A stretch of DNA of 64,000 nt from Sympetrum striolatum (Eukaryota; Arthropoda; Insecta; Odonata; Libellulidae): positions 5,756,752-5,820,751 of the forward strand of contig OX388341.1 in assembly GCA_947579665.1 (NCBI GenBank), given 5' to 3'. Made by a program: the position numbers and the translations under genes. Numbering within the stretch: the first letter of the stretch is position 1; every line of letters starts with the position of its first letter. A model generated the notes under the pieces. The model saw only the letters and a program-made list of their open reading frames with translations, was not told where the DNA came from and made no database searches. Of this stretch, positions 38,501 to 48,771 are shown piece after piece.

Positions 38501-39859
38501 CCTCGTACATTCTTCCAATGAATGTCTCCTCACTTTGCTGTCTCTCTTAAGCAACTGTCCCATCCTGTACACTGTAGTGGTCCATTTCCACCATTCTCAA
38601 CCCTACTCCCAAGCTGCAGCACTCTGGAGCTTCTGGTTTTATTTAAGGAACATTCAGTGCATATTCTATATATGAATAATAGGACAAACACATAATATAT
38701 TTATTATAAATATAAATGCCAATTTAAATTAAAGTAATAGCGCTAGATCACATTAGATGATTACAAAGCAATTAAACAAGGAAATTACAATTTTGGATGC
38801 ATTGTGCTAAACATATATTGAAATGAGGATCTATTAAATGATAAAAGAGTTTACTTAGATTATTCAAGAGGAGAGCCTGCACGAACCTTCCCAAACTAAC
38901 CTGTAGTATCTTGTTCATCGATTTCTACCACATCTCTGGTTTGTAGTAGGTGATGGTTATTAAGTCAAGATCATTAGGTACAGAATGACTTATCTAGCCA
39001 AAGCAATTTAGAATGTGCTGCTATTCCTATGCATTTTACAATTTTTCCCTTCCACAGGATGGTTTAGGAGGGGATTTTAAGGTAGGTACACCAGTAAATC
39101 TATACTAATAATGTATTAATTAGCTCCCCATTCCTGAAAGGTTAGAAAAGACACCATTAATATTCAATGAAAAAATTTTAATCATAAATATTATTATTTT
39201 CTAATGATAATGAGATACCAACACTTAAAAAATATATTCTAAAATCTTAAGAAAAACATACCTTATTTTATCATCACCAAATGGGAAGGCATTGGAATCA
39301 CTCCATCCAATGATAATCTTAAATAAGATGCCTTCTTCAAAGCGCATCGATTATTAAAACGTCTCACTCAACATTAGAGGTCAGTTCAGACCCTCTACAT
39401 GAAATCTTCAAGTTTAAGTCCCATAATGGGCAGAACTTCTCTATCAAGAGAGGCAAAATGCCTCTCGGTGACGAGAATTGTATCTGCAAATGGTATCTCT
39501 CTTTTGATAGCTACCAGAAAGTCTTGAAGGGCAAAACATCTCAATCGGAATCCTGATCGTCGATGAGAATATTATTTTGCCAAAGGTAGCTTTCTATTGA
39601 GTGATACCATGAGGTACGCAGACCCTCTTTTCATGGGCAGAACCTCTCAAACAGGAGAGGCATTACACCTCCCCTGAAGAGAACTGTATTCTGAAAATGG
39701 TACCTTTCATTTGAGAGCTACGCCGTGGTACCCAGACCCACTCGATGGACAGAATCTCTCGACCTGGGGGAGGCATCACACCTCTCCATAGTGAGAATTT
39801 TATTCTGCTAGGGTAGCTCTCTTTTGAAGTTACCAGAAGACCAGAAGACCTCTCCATAT
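35578..39859. repeat. Array unit 9
   Basis: Complete 4282-bp unit and the last full one before the right edge. It has more private changes than interior units, for example GACTAGCGC near 37,917, TTTTGAAATGAG near 38,120 and CCCATCCTG near 38,559. Confidence 0.97.
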
Positions 39860-40417
39860 GGGTACCTATAAAACAATAGTTGTTAATTATGGCCTTAAAA
39901 TAATTGAATAATTTTGCCCAATTTTATTTAGATATTTCCAAAGTATTCTAGGCTTAAACATATTTACTCTAAAATTTGTAACCCTATGTTGATTCATTAC
40001 CTCGAAAGTCCTGTTAATATATTGAAGAAATAGTCAGTTTTCCCTGTGCCTATCCAACAACATCCAAAGATTTCTAATTTTTCTGTCCCCAGCTGCTCGG
40101 GTTCAATGACCACAGGTAAGGCATTGCTTAGTACCACATTAAGTTGACCTCAACTAATGCAAACTTACAATCTCCAACTGCGTGCTCATAGGAGTTTTTT
40201 GCTTTTGTTTACCATCTGTTTCTAGTCTCGTCCATGTTTTTTTATCTCTGTTGTGAGAAAAGTCTTAAATGCACTTAAAAATTTATTATAATTTTCAAAT
40301 TTTGGATTAGGTTTTACCATAAAGCTAGTTTAGTTCAGTTATCACAAGTTAATTTACTATATAGAAATTGTCTTACCTTTCCAGATTATGATTGACCGAT
40401 ATCTACTCCTTTTCCAT
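39860..40417. repeat. Array unit 10, truncated and diverged right-edge copy
   Basis: The first ~170 bp match the other units closely. Divergence then rises from about 40,030, and homology is lost around 40,415 within the sequence corresponding to 545-560 of unit 1. Several splice-like sites are still visible: minus-strand GTAAGT near 40,168, minus-strand GTAAGA near 40,376, and a plus-strand CAG followed by GTAAGG near 40,120. A gradient of decay at the edge is expected for arrays homogenised by unequal exchange. Confidence 0.93.
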
Positions 40418-41385
40418 CATATAAAGTGAGAAAACATACCACAGTTCAACAACGCATTCATCAGCTCAAAATTATTTCTTTGCATTAAGTGTCATCCAGG
40501 AGGAAAACATTTAAGAACAGTTTCAATGACATTTACAATTTTCTTGGAATTCTGTAAGGAGAGACCTTGATTAGTGCAATTGTTCACTCATGCCTCGGTA
40601 GCTTTCATTTCATCACAGCCATGATCAAGACTGGGACAAAAGAAAATGAGAGATACATTTTTCTCTTTCCTGTACCACATGACAAATGGAAACAGTCCAT
40701 TCATCAGAGTGTGATAGCAGGAACAAATGAGAATAATTGAAGTAAAAATAGAAGGATCGCGAGGAAGGGCAAAAACAGGAATGGGGATTCTAGAATACGT
40801 AAAAAAATGGTAAAGTTACATGCAAATGAAAGATGATTACCAGCACCAACTACAATGAAAATTTATCACTTGAGTCAATTTCCAATAAACTCTTGTTTCA
40901 AAGTTGATAACTTAGTAAAATGTATTGGCATACAAACCACAGAAAAAATAAAATCCAATATATAAATAGTGATTTGCTAAGGATAATTGAGAGAAACGGA
41001 TAAAGGGAATCATGAAATCAGAACAGAGAAACAAAGAATGGACTAGATTATCCTAAAACTCTGTAAGTTCGCTAGTAAAACTTCACAATCCTTAAAACCA
41101 TCATGGAAAAATATTGAAAGGAATAGCTATTGAACCGTAATTTTATATGAATTTTGTAGAAATACTGAAATAATATTCATTTTATGCTTAAAAAATATTT
41201 TTTTATTATTATTTTTCTAAATACTAACAATTTTTAGAGGAAATATTAAGATCAACAAATGCGACAGAGGTCAGAAATTATAAAATGAAAAATATATGAA
41301 ATGTGCAAAAGAAAATCAAAGGAATTGAGTATTTTAATAGTGAAGCCTGTAATGTTGTGCTCACTACCTAAGTAAATGCACTTAC
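40418..41385. other. Unique AT-rich sequence right of the array
   Basis: No homology to the array unit, no open frame of note and no recognisable repeat. It contains scattered polypurine runs. This is the first non-array sequence and, if a minus-strand gene extends leftward from 41.4 kb, it would be intron. Confidence 0.5.
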
Positions 41386-41469
41386 TTTAAGGAGTCAGCT
41401 GTCTTTCTACGTCGGCGAGGGAAATCCGCAGAGTACTGATGAAGAGAAAACATCCCAGTTACTGGTCAC
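41386..41469 (-). CDS. Candidate first coding exon, minus strand
   Basis: This is the best single exon candidate in the right half. Acceptor AAATATTTATTTACAG and donor CTTAAA|GTAAGTGC bracket 84 bases on the minus strand. An ATG at 41,453 opens MFSLHQYSADFPRRRRKTAD plus SL and two leftover bases. The basic RRRRK run makes it look like a genuine protein N-terminus, and the bases upstream of the ATG would be 5' UTR continuing from an upstream exon. The phase-2 exit fits the phase-1 entry of array exons a, b and c. The protein is not recognised, and its downstream exons should lie in or beyond the array. Confidence 0.4.
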
Positions 41470-41950
41470 CTGTAAATAAATATTTGCTTTAATTAAGTTG
41501 CATTACAAATTGTCAGTTCACAGTTATTACTATTATTAATATAAATTGATAATAATGTAGCAAGGACTTATTAAATTTACAATACGACATTATTATCATT
41601 ACATGAGTAAAACTTGCCTGAAATCGGCTTACGCGATTAAAATTCATGATTGAATTAAATGTATTGAAAGTGACGTACTAATTTTGTTACAAACAAGAAT
41701 AAAATCTATTGATTTAATATAATTAGAATGACGAATCTAAAAAGAATGAAAATTTTATTTTAAATATGGCATGAATAAGAATACAGTAGAGTACACAAAA
41801 TACAGAATAATAATGTTAAAAGTTATCGTGACTTGGCACAACGCACTTTTGTATTGTTAAAAATTATCACAAATGGTCATCATATGGTTTGCTAAAATAT
41901 ATTACAGATTATACTATTTAGGTAACTATATTCAGATTCAATGAAGTTAA
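41470..41950. other. AT-rich sequence, nothing recognised
   Basis: No open frame, RNA gene or repeat was seen here apart from general AT richness. Confidence 0.5.
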
Positions 41951-43200
41951 TAATTATTTATACCACTGGCATCGCTGCTGAGTTTTTTAACTCCCGAAAT
42001 CCCTTATGGTTACAATTGCCATGATATGTCATCGGAAGATACGTAAAGAAAAGTTTTTAAAAAGGCATGTGCAAAACTCGTTCATAAGTAGTTACTGAAA
42101 GTTTCAGAATACTTAATAGTGATCGATTTAAAACATATAACGCATTCTTAATTCCTAACCATCGTATCCAAAAAGACACACGACCGAATTACTTTTTTCT
42201 TCTAAAAGTCGGCAAGTGATACATTAAAATTTAAATCGATTATACAGTAGGCTTTTAGGAACAACCACTTCTTCTTGTTTTCTCCGAGTACCGGGGAAAA
42301 AACAAGGAGCGCCGACAACCACGGTTTTCTGAGATATTAAACCTCCAACTCATTAGCAGCCGTGTAACAAATTTTCATTCTTTACATATGAATTGATTTG
42401 TACTACCGAAAAGGAGAAATACTACAAAACTAAAATGACCTTAGAATAGAGAATACTTTGATAGTCACTTCTTGGCTAATAAATATTTACGCCACTGGAA
42501 TCGACACTGAATTTGAAATCTCGAATTCCGTTAGGGTTCCCGTTGGCAAAATCTCGCAAGTAACTGGAAAATATTTTAAAACGTATATTGAAAATGCGTT
42601 CCTTAATATTTATTTAAATTTACAGAACTCCCATTAATCACGGATGAAAAAGCAACTAATTCTTGATTCCTAGACAAAAATCAGAAATGATAAGCGACTG
42701 AATTACTCGGGCAAATTCTTCTAGAAGTGATCTTCGGCAATTGATAAGTTAAAATTTTAATAGGCAATTCATGAAAAAGAATATTTCGAAATTGTGATAT
42801 TGAAAGCAGGAGTAAAGAGGTAGGTTTGTGGACGAAGGTCAAGGTATGGGAAAGTTATTTAATCACTGTATTATGTTGTAACATGTATTACATAATAGAA
42901 AGATCGCCCGGTGCATACGACAGGAATAAATTCAGTAATTGGATACATAGTAATGAAGCAGTTACCTTATAAGTGTTATAATAAATAATCACTTAAAGTA
43001 TGTATTGATAAATCTATGTGACGTAATGCAACTTGAACTCCCGATGTCCGTTACCGTTGGTAACTTCTCGTGTAGAACTCGAAAGGTGTCCTAAATTTTG
43101 TTTCATGACATCAGAATTATTAAAAAATATTTACTTCCAATAAACCTGAGGCGTGCAGGAGAAAAAAATTGGAACAGTTTCGAAGTTAATGAGTTATTCA
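41951..43200. repeat. Degenerate tandem repeat, period about 525 bp
   Basis: Three copies share ordered landmarks. ATTTATACCACTGGCATCG with CTCCCGAAATCC lies at 41,955-42,005. ATTTACGCCACTGGAATCG with CTCGAATTCCGTTAGGGTT lies at 42,483-42,540. AACTCCCGATGTCCGTTACCG lies near 43,035. The GACTGAATTACT...CTTCTAGAAGT segment near 42,700 matches CGACCGAATTACT...CTTCTAAAAGT near 42,182 at the same offset. A similar ATTTATGCCACTGGTAATAA occurs alone at 60,470. Identity is low, so this is an old array unrelated to the 4.28-kb units. Confidence 0.6.
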
Positions 43201-43264
43201 CGGCTCCAGCAACGAATATTTCGCAAAGACATAAAACGAAACATCAGTAGAATCACACAAGGCA

Positions 43265-43595
43265 TATTCGCTTATTGGATCACAGGTGAGCTTAACGAAC
43301 GATGACTTTGCTTATTAAATGATTACTAAACTTCGCACATAATAACTAAGCTTAGCATGTGATAACTTCTTTTCTTAAGTGATAATTCCGCTTAGGAGAT
43401 AATAACTCCGCTTCTCAAGGGATAACTTAGCTTAAGACTTAATAATTCTAAAAACTGTAACTTATATTTTTAAGTGAAAGCTCTGCTTAGCAAATGATAA
43501 TTCCGCTTACAAAATGACAACTTCTCAACTTAAGAGATAACTTCGCTTTTAAGTGAAAACTTCGCAAAGCAAATGATAATAATAACTTCTCTAAT
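43265..43595. repeat. Degenerate ~20-bp minisatellite
   Basis: Irregular repeats of GATAACTTCGCTTA and variants (GATAATTCCGCTTA, GATAACTTAGCTTA, GTGAAAACTTCGC) recur at 18-25 base spacing. Many copies are linked by CTTAAGTGATAA or TTAGCAAATGATAA. The block abuts the 3' side of the tRNA-like SINE head on the minus strand, so it could be the element's tail repeat. Confidence 0.75.
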
Positions 43596-43599
43596 GGAA

Positions 43600-43761
43600 A
43601 TTAAAAGACCCCAATTACATCCATTTAAAAAATTATTGCTACTTACAAAGACACACAACCATTCCCTAGCCAGAAAATTCCAACTTGCTGGGGTTCGAAC
43701 CCGAGACCTTTGCATTGGCGTAGCTAGCGCGCTAATCACTTCGTCACCACAGCAGGCAACT
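43600..43761 (-). mobile_element. tRNA-derived SINE-like sequence
   Basis: On the minus strand, a degenerate A box (TGACGAAGTGATTAG, 43,732-43,746) is followed 44 bases later by a B box (GGGTTCGAACCCC, 43,690-43,702), which is tRNA spacing. A GCGCGC-containing D-stem-like region and CCAGCAAG near the 3' side complete a tRNA-like outline. The acceptor stem does not pair well, so this is not a functional tRNA. Unrelated sequence with GTGTGTCTTTG follows, as in arthropod SINE bodies. Confidence 0.6.
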
Positions 43762-44286
43762 TATTTAATCTGAGATTCCCTAAGAACAGAAAACCGAATG
43801 TAATTTCCCGAACATTGAAATTCCTGCTCATTCAAGACAACTATTCGTCGGAAATATTTTCATCGCGATAGAATATCGATGAATCACATAAATAAGCGCA
43901 GACTTAGTAAGAATCTTCATTACACGCAAACTTTCTTTCTTGGAATTTTTTCACTTGGAAGTGATATATTTCGCATTAATGTCTAACGAAACATCGGAAG
44001 TATCATCTCTTGGCATTTGAGATTCCCTTAGAACAGACAATTCTTCCGCGTCAGTAAAAATCTAATAATTTGAACTTCCAAATGTTGAAAACACGATAAA
44101 AATTTAATTTGCCGAATGTTCAATCTCCCGCAAGCTCCTTCGGAAAACATCGTTCACAGAAATATTCCGTGTCATGGTAGATTAGAAATAGATAGATTAC
44201 GTGCATTGCAACCAAATACACTATGCTTTTAACATATATCTGCACTTCAAAAGTTTAAACATAACGAAAAAGATTCAAATTCTTAC
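43762..44286. repeat. AT-rich sequence with a ~250-bp direct repeat
   Basis: CTGAGATTCCCTAAGAACAGA at 43,771 recurs as TTGAGATTCCCTTAGAACAGA near 44,017. The similarity fades after a short stretch. No gene is recognised. Confidence 0.4.
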
Positions 44287-44341
44287 CGTTACTACGGAAG
44301 TGAACCACTACGACCTTTCCCCCACGAAGTCTCACCGGGAA
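44287..44341 (-). other. Candidate minus-strand exon beside a CCAAT-type promoter
   Basis: Acceptor GTGACAAAATTTTCAG and donor AGTAACG|GTAAGA bracket 55 bases on the minus strand, with an open frame FPVRLRGGKVVVVHFRSN plus one base. A GC-richer segment at 44,330-44,435 just upstream contains CCAAT (minus, at 44,393-44,397). Alternatively transcription starts between the CCAAT box and the donor, making this a first, untranslated exon. A related promoter-like arrangement lies at 53.9-54.1 kb. Confidence 0.3.
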
Positions 44342-45953
44342 CTGAAAATTTTGTCACAGAAAACCATTACAAAAGAGAAGCTGCGTTCTCATTGGTGGAA
44401 ATTTGTTTTCCCCCACCCCTACCGCCGTCAACCGTTACATTTAAAATCACCAAAAGTAATGAAAATAATTATATGTTGATTTTAAATAACAGAATTTTGT
44501 TTAAATAATTACATTTTTGAAAATGGAATTAATTGCAAAAAATTATTTTTAACTATAAGCGAGTTCTATAATAACCTCGAAGTTAACTATGTCTGGTATT
44601 AACTGGGTTAGGATAAACGCTACGAAAAGAATCATATTGAGATAAGCATCTCAGTTAGAGTATGGAAATAGATTACAATTAAAAATTAAAGTAAGTTGTC
44701 AGTCGTAAAGTGAGTAAATATCCTTTTGGTTAACACTTATAAGATCCCATTCTCACTTTACCGGAAATTGCATGGATTCAAATATCGCATTGATCGTCAA
44801 GAGAACTGCTTGTTTATAATATCAAAAATTTTAGAAAATGTACGTGCATTTTGTTAAAATGCTCGAGAGAAAGTTTCGAAAACGATATTTCACGACCAAA
44901 ATAATAATCTTCGTTCAATTTCTGTTCTTTTGGTGCTTGTCTCAGTTCAGCACGACCATACCTTCTAATTTAATTCTTCAAAAGAAATGAAGCCTGCAAA
45001 CGATAAAAGAGAAGTTTAGGTGTATTTATTATGGAAAACTGTTTGAGCGATCTTGGTTCAAACCCAGAAAAAGTATTGAACAAAAATAAATCGGCACTTC
45101 GTTCCTGATCTCGAAGAATACTTGTGCAAATGTTTAGCCGGTTCGGACAAACGCTGTGGACTCTAATCGATGACAAACACTGAATTTCTACTTTACAAAT
45201 AAGGTTAGTATTTAGTTAAAATGTTCCCCTAAATCAACGTTTCAAGCGAGTGCAATCTTTAAGGCGATCAGTGATCATATTACGACACATGTTTTTAAAT
45301 AATCCCACCTCTCTGTATCTGATTAACACACGAAGTTATGAATGTTTCATTGGGAAATTGATTCCTCTATTTGAATCGATAACACCGTACACGACATAAA
45401 ATAACAGCATTATGTAAGGAATACTAAAGAAATGAATGCTATGGTAACGGAAAATCCATGGAAACTCCAGCACGATGAACAAAACCATCTCAAAACTTTT
45501 CCAATCAATACTTTAAATCGGTATTTGCAACCCAATCTCACACTATGTTGAAATAATACCAAACTTTGTTAATGCACGACTTGTATAATGCATGTCATTC
45601 GACAATTCTACCTTCCACGCCCCTCAATAACACGTTCATCGGAAGAAAGATCGATTTTGTAAAGGATTGCTCCCGTATAATTATTACCTTCGAATAGAAG
45701 TAGATATTCCAAACCATAGAAGCTGTACGGCATGTCATTCACTGGCACATGTTGCACAATCCAAGGAACCAGGTTCGATCTTCCAGCACAACTCTCAATT
45801 CCACTTCCTGGTTGCTATAGCTACCACACCACTCACAAACACACGGAATATTTAAATATATTCACTACGAAACGTAATAAATTATACTTTTTAGTCGGCA
45901 CAACCACATGGAAGTCATACATTCGTAGAAACAGAGTCAATCCTTGTACTCAC
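44342..45953. other. No recognised gene
   Basis: AT-rich sequence. It contains the CCAAT-bearing segment at 44,380-44,435 and a GGTTCGATCTTCC near 45,772 that resembles a tRNA B box but lacks an A box at tRNA spacing. No open frame is supported. Confidence 0.45.
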
Positions 45954-45982
45954 CGTACTTCGCTTCGCTACTCGCGATTCTT
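45954..45982 (-). other. Candidate 29-nt minus-strand exon
   Basis: CTTTTATTTTCAG acceptor and TACG|GTGAGT donor bracket 29 bases rich in GCGA/GAAG motifs. One phase is open (RIASSEAKY), another has TAG. A short untranslated exon is equally likely. Confidence 0.3.
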
Positions 45983-46167
45983 CTGAAAATAAAAGACAGT
46001 CCAACTTAGCGTTTCCGAAGGTGACATTGTCATTAGTAATGACCTCGTGATTTCGAAAGCTAAGGAAGAATTGCCGATTTTTAAGAGAGGCAAACCTTTC
46101 TTTCAGACGTTTTCAGGTAGGAAATAGCTATGAATAAAATTAGGCATTTCGCTGATATCGTACTTAC

Positions 46168-46288
46168 TCCACCACTTAATCTGAACCGTTCTTCTTGACC
46201 ATTATCCCAACTTCTCTTCTCCCCATTGATTCTATGTCTCAAACTTTGTAGCAAATACACTTTTGTCAATCGTGAATTAAACACTTCG
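46168..46288 (-). CDS. Candidate minus-strand coding exon, 40 codons
   Basis: Acceptor ATTTTCCTATGGAG and donor GTGGTGGA|GTAAGT bracket 121 bases. The frame is open throughout. It reads EVFNSRLTKVYLLQSLRHRI and continues with NGEKRSWDNGQEERFRLSGG, with phase 2 expected from upstream and phase 0 out. The composition is protein-like (charged, few AT-driven residues) but no family is recognised. The neighbouring downstream exon (45,954-45,982) would need a different phase to stay open. Confidence 0.33.
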
Positions 46289-46343
46289 CTCCATAGGAAA
46301 ATGTTTACTAAACCAAACAGTATTACATTATATTATGCGTCAG

Positions 46344-46376
46344 CTGATCTTGGAGGCACGCTGTGAAACCATGGTC
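46344..46376 (+). ncRNA. Decayed hammerhead ribozyme core
   Basis: This 33-base segment aligns without gaps to the two intact hammerhead cores of the Penelope-like element (62,344-62,376 and the minus strand of 61,227-61,259). Six bases differ in the first 21 positions, and the last 12, GAAACCATGGTC, are identical. The CTGATGA box is damaged (CTGATCT) and stem II no longer pairs, so it should be inactive. It marks an older Penelope-like insertion, of which nothing else is recognisable nearby. Confidence 0.6.
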
Positions 46377-46761
46377 GATCTATATAATACCGTGTAGTCA
46401 AGTGAACGTATTCCAATTTTGCTAGAAGATTTCACAGGAGCAGAATTTACACCACAAACCAACCTTATGTCATCCATTAAACTCGCTTCTCCCTTGCATG
46501 AAATGACAACTCTTCAAGTTTCCTTCCGAAAATTCCAGAACTGTCGGAACTTGATGTTCTTTCTTTCCTCGTCTGACTGACATAACTTCAAATTCAAATG
46601 CATTGGGAAATGGTCTACCCTAGAATCGAAAGAATTTTCAAAGTGCCTCAAAATTGCTCGTCTTTGTGAAGTTGATTTGTTTGAAAAAAGTACTTTTCCT
46701 CTAGATTTCTGTACTTTACCTGTGTTTCGTTAGAGTATACGTACGGGAAACATACATGAAG

Positions 46762-46990
46762 AACGTTTATCGACAGTTGAAAGCCTCGACTCGACTCACA
46801 GCAATATCGTAAATCAAGAGTCGAAAAATGTGTTGTTCTAAATCTGTGATCGAAAAATTCCCAAGGAGATACTTCTGATGATTCATTGATTTTGTGCTGC
46901 AGTTCACGGGAATTGGGAATCCTTCGATCAAGTTACAATAGCAAAATGCAGGTTTCTACTGTAAGTACAATGACATGGTGCATTGATTTG
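46762..46990 (+). other. Candidate plus-strand first exon, copy A of a duplicated module
   Basis: Sequence up to a CTACT|GTAAGTAC donor at 46,961 aligns with 55,742-55,965. Shared blocks include GTTCTAAATCTG/TATTCTAAATCTG, GAATTGGGNATC, TTACAAT and CAAAATGCA just before the donor. The identity is moderate. No open frame is shared, so an untranslated exon or lncRNA is likeliest. Confidence 0.35.
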
Positions 46991-48518
46991 AATCTAGATG
47001 CATGTGAATATGAAATTTCACCTCGTGGCTAAGCAAAGAGTGGTTCTACTTGGCTCTCTGATATCAGAATTCACGAATTCGCGAATTTAGTAACGTATTC
47101 TGAAATGCTGTATGATAATGTAGAATTGATTGTAGTACTCTTTGAAATGCTTGCAATAAACAATACCACTTGCCGAGGTAGCTTAAGTAACACCAATCAA
47201 AGATTCGAGTGAGTGGGAACTTTTTAAATTCATCCAACAAACCGATCTATTCACCGATGCATTTACGATGCTTTCCACCAATGTCCATCGCTGAGATTAA
47301 TTCCCGATGAAGAGCCGCAGGGTTCTGACGATATTAGCGGGACATTCAAATGTGAATAACCTCATAAAAAGCCAGTAAATGGAAACTTACAAATATAACG
47401 TATTTATAATGCAAAAAAAACGATGCCATTATATATTTTCACCTGAGTTTAAGGAATTATGGAGATGGAACAAATTGCAAATGCAATGGAAACAATCTAG
47501 TAAAACAGCAGAAGAACCTACGGACTGTTCTTAAATCCATCAATAATTGATAATCCATCAAAGTAATCAGACTAACATCGATGTAATTCAGTCAGATTGA
47601 TGAATTTAAAAACGTGACCAGTGCTGGAATTTGCTCGAAAATTACTTTCTAAGTTTCTTATTGCTTTAAAGATTTATAGATTGAAAGTGATGTAACTGTG
47701 TATATAAATTATCTCAAATTTTCTTCCAAATTCTTGCCAAAGTGAATATGAAACATTCCAATTTTTAAAAGAATGTTTTATTCTATGTGATTTTGATTCA
47801 AAATTTGCTAAAAGAATAAATCCTTCAGACATGGACGTTTTCTTTGGTTCTGAAAGCGAACATACAAATAAACACTGTACACAGATCTGAATACCTAATG
47901 TTAATGACAATAACGATTACCTTTTCTTCCACTGTGACATTGAATGTGCTATTCAACACCTTTTATCATCCAACATCGTCTTATTCCTTCAAAGTAGTCT
48001 AAAAGTTACAAAGAATACTGTTAATGAAATGCACAATTTTCAGTACGATAACAAAAAAAGATCGAATCGGGAATGTTGATTTTGGAATCCATGACGGAGA
48101 AGCCTTTTGTGTTAATCCATTAATCATAGTTAATTACTGCTGAGAGAGGGAAATAGCATTTCTTAAAGAAAGAGGAATGCGTAATTTTAATTAAACGGCT
48201 TCTTTTGGCTTGAGGATAAGCAAATACAATAGATTTATTGTTGTCCTGACAATTTCTTTCTAATATTTATTAAGTATTATAGTAAGTTCTTCTTCCTTTC
48301 TGTTCATAAAAGAGATGTCAATTCTCATTTAAGATGGGAGATATTGCCATGGAACGAATTGCAGACTCGATGAAAACCCTTAAAAAGTTGTGGTTAACAT
48401 TTGTAAGTAATAGAATGCGTAAGAATGACTTTGGAAGGCGTTCCAGCGATAGAATTAGTAAATCTCTGCATTATTTAGGAATAAATTGCCTTTAATGAAC
48501 ACAGCAAACCTATGAAAA
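46991..48518. other. No recognised gene
   Basis: AT-rich sequence without a supported gene. Two short segments (near 47,463 and 48,348) share a GGAGAT...GGAACNAATTGCANA...ATGGAAAC-like pattern, suggesting an old duplication. Confidence 0.4.
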
Positions 48519-48738
48519 GGCGCCCAGTGAATTGGTTCGGGGGGAATTCGTAAGCGGGGAATTGATCCCCCGCGCTGATGTTGTACTACTACCCAACCCA
48601 CCCCGTTCATTTATTTATAACATTAACCAATAATCAGGGCGTGTAGATTAACATAAGACTGAATAACAATAGTACAACATGAGCGCGGGGGATCAACTCC
48701 CTGCGTACGATTTCTCCGCGTACGAATTCACCGGCGCC
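48519..48738. mobile_element. GC-rich foldback (MITE-like) element
   Basis: Both ends are GGCGCC. Arms 48,519-48,591 and 48,668-48,738 are inverted copies of each other at about 80 % identity, including the blocks TTGATCCCCCGCGCT and ATGTTGTACTA. The spacer is about 75 bp and AT-rich. The arms stand out as a GC island in an AT-rich region. No coding capacity and no clear target duplication were found. Length and symmetry fit a MITE or foldback transposon. Confidence 0.7.
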
Positions 48739-48771
48739 CGGTGAATTGGTCCGGGGGGAATTGGTACAAGG
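48733..48771. repeat. Direct partial copy of the foldback end
   Basis: GGCGCCCGGTGAATTGGTCC and the following bases repeat, in direct orientation, the first ~40 bases of the left arm (48,519-48,558). The terminal GGCGCC is shared between the right arm and this copy. It suggests nested or tandem insertion at the element's own end. Confidence 0.65.

Larger units (their letters stand above)
1..40417. repeat. Macrosatellite: head-to-tail array of ~4.28-kb units
   Basis: The same sequence beginning GGGTACCTATAAAACAATAG recurs at 1, 4283, 8564, 12845, 18450, 22731, 27012, 31294, 35578 and 39860. The spacing is 4282, 4281, 4281, 5605 (mariner insertion), 4281, 4281, 4282, 4284 and 4282 bp. Units 1-6 differ by only a few substitutions each. 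Units 7-9 share an extra set of variants, and unit 10 is truncated and diverged. The phase used here is arbitrary, set by the window start, and the array presumably continues to the left. No rRNA, 5S, histone or snRNA sequence is visible, so this is not one of the usual tandem gene families. Near-identity across units implies recent amplification or continuing homogenisation by unequal exchange and conversion. A collapsed or over-expanded assembly is an alternative explanation for the copy number. Confidence 0.97.

Noticed and set aside
1..40417. rDNA, 5S, histone or CRISPR-type array
   Set aside because: No rRNA, 5S or histone sequence is present. The repeats are kilobase-scale and contiguous, with no short repeat-spacer pattern.
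45735..45850. GGTTCGATCTTCC as a second SINE or tRNA
   Set aside because: It resembles a B box, but no A box lies at tRNA spacing and no cloverleaf forms.
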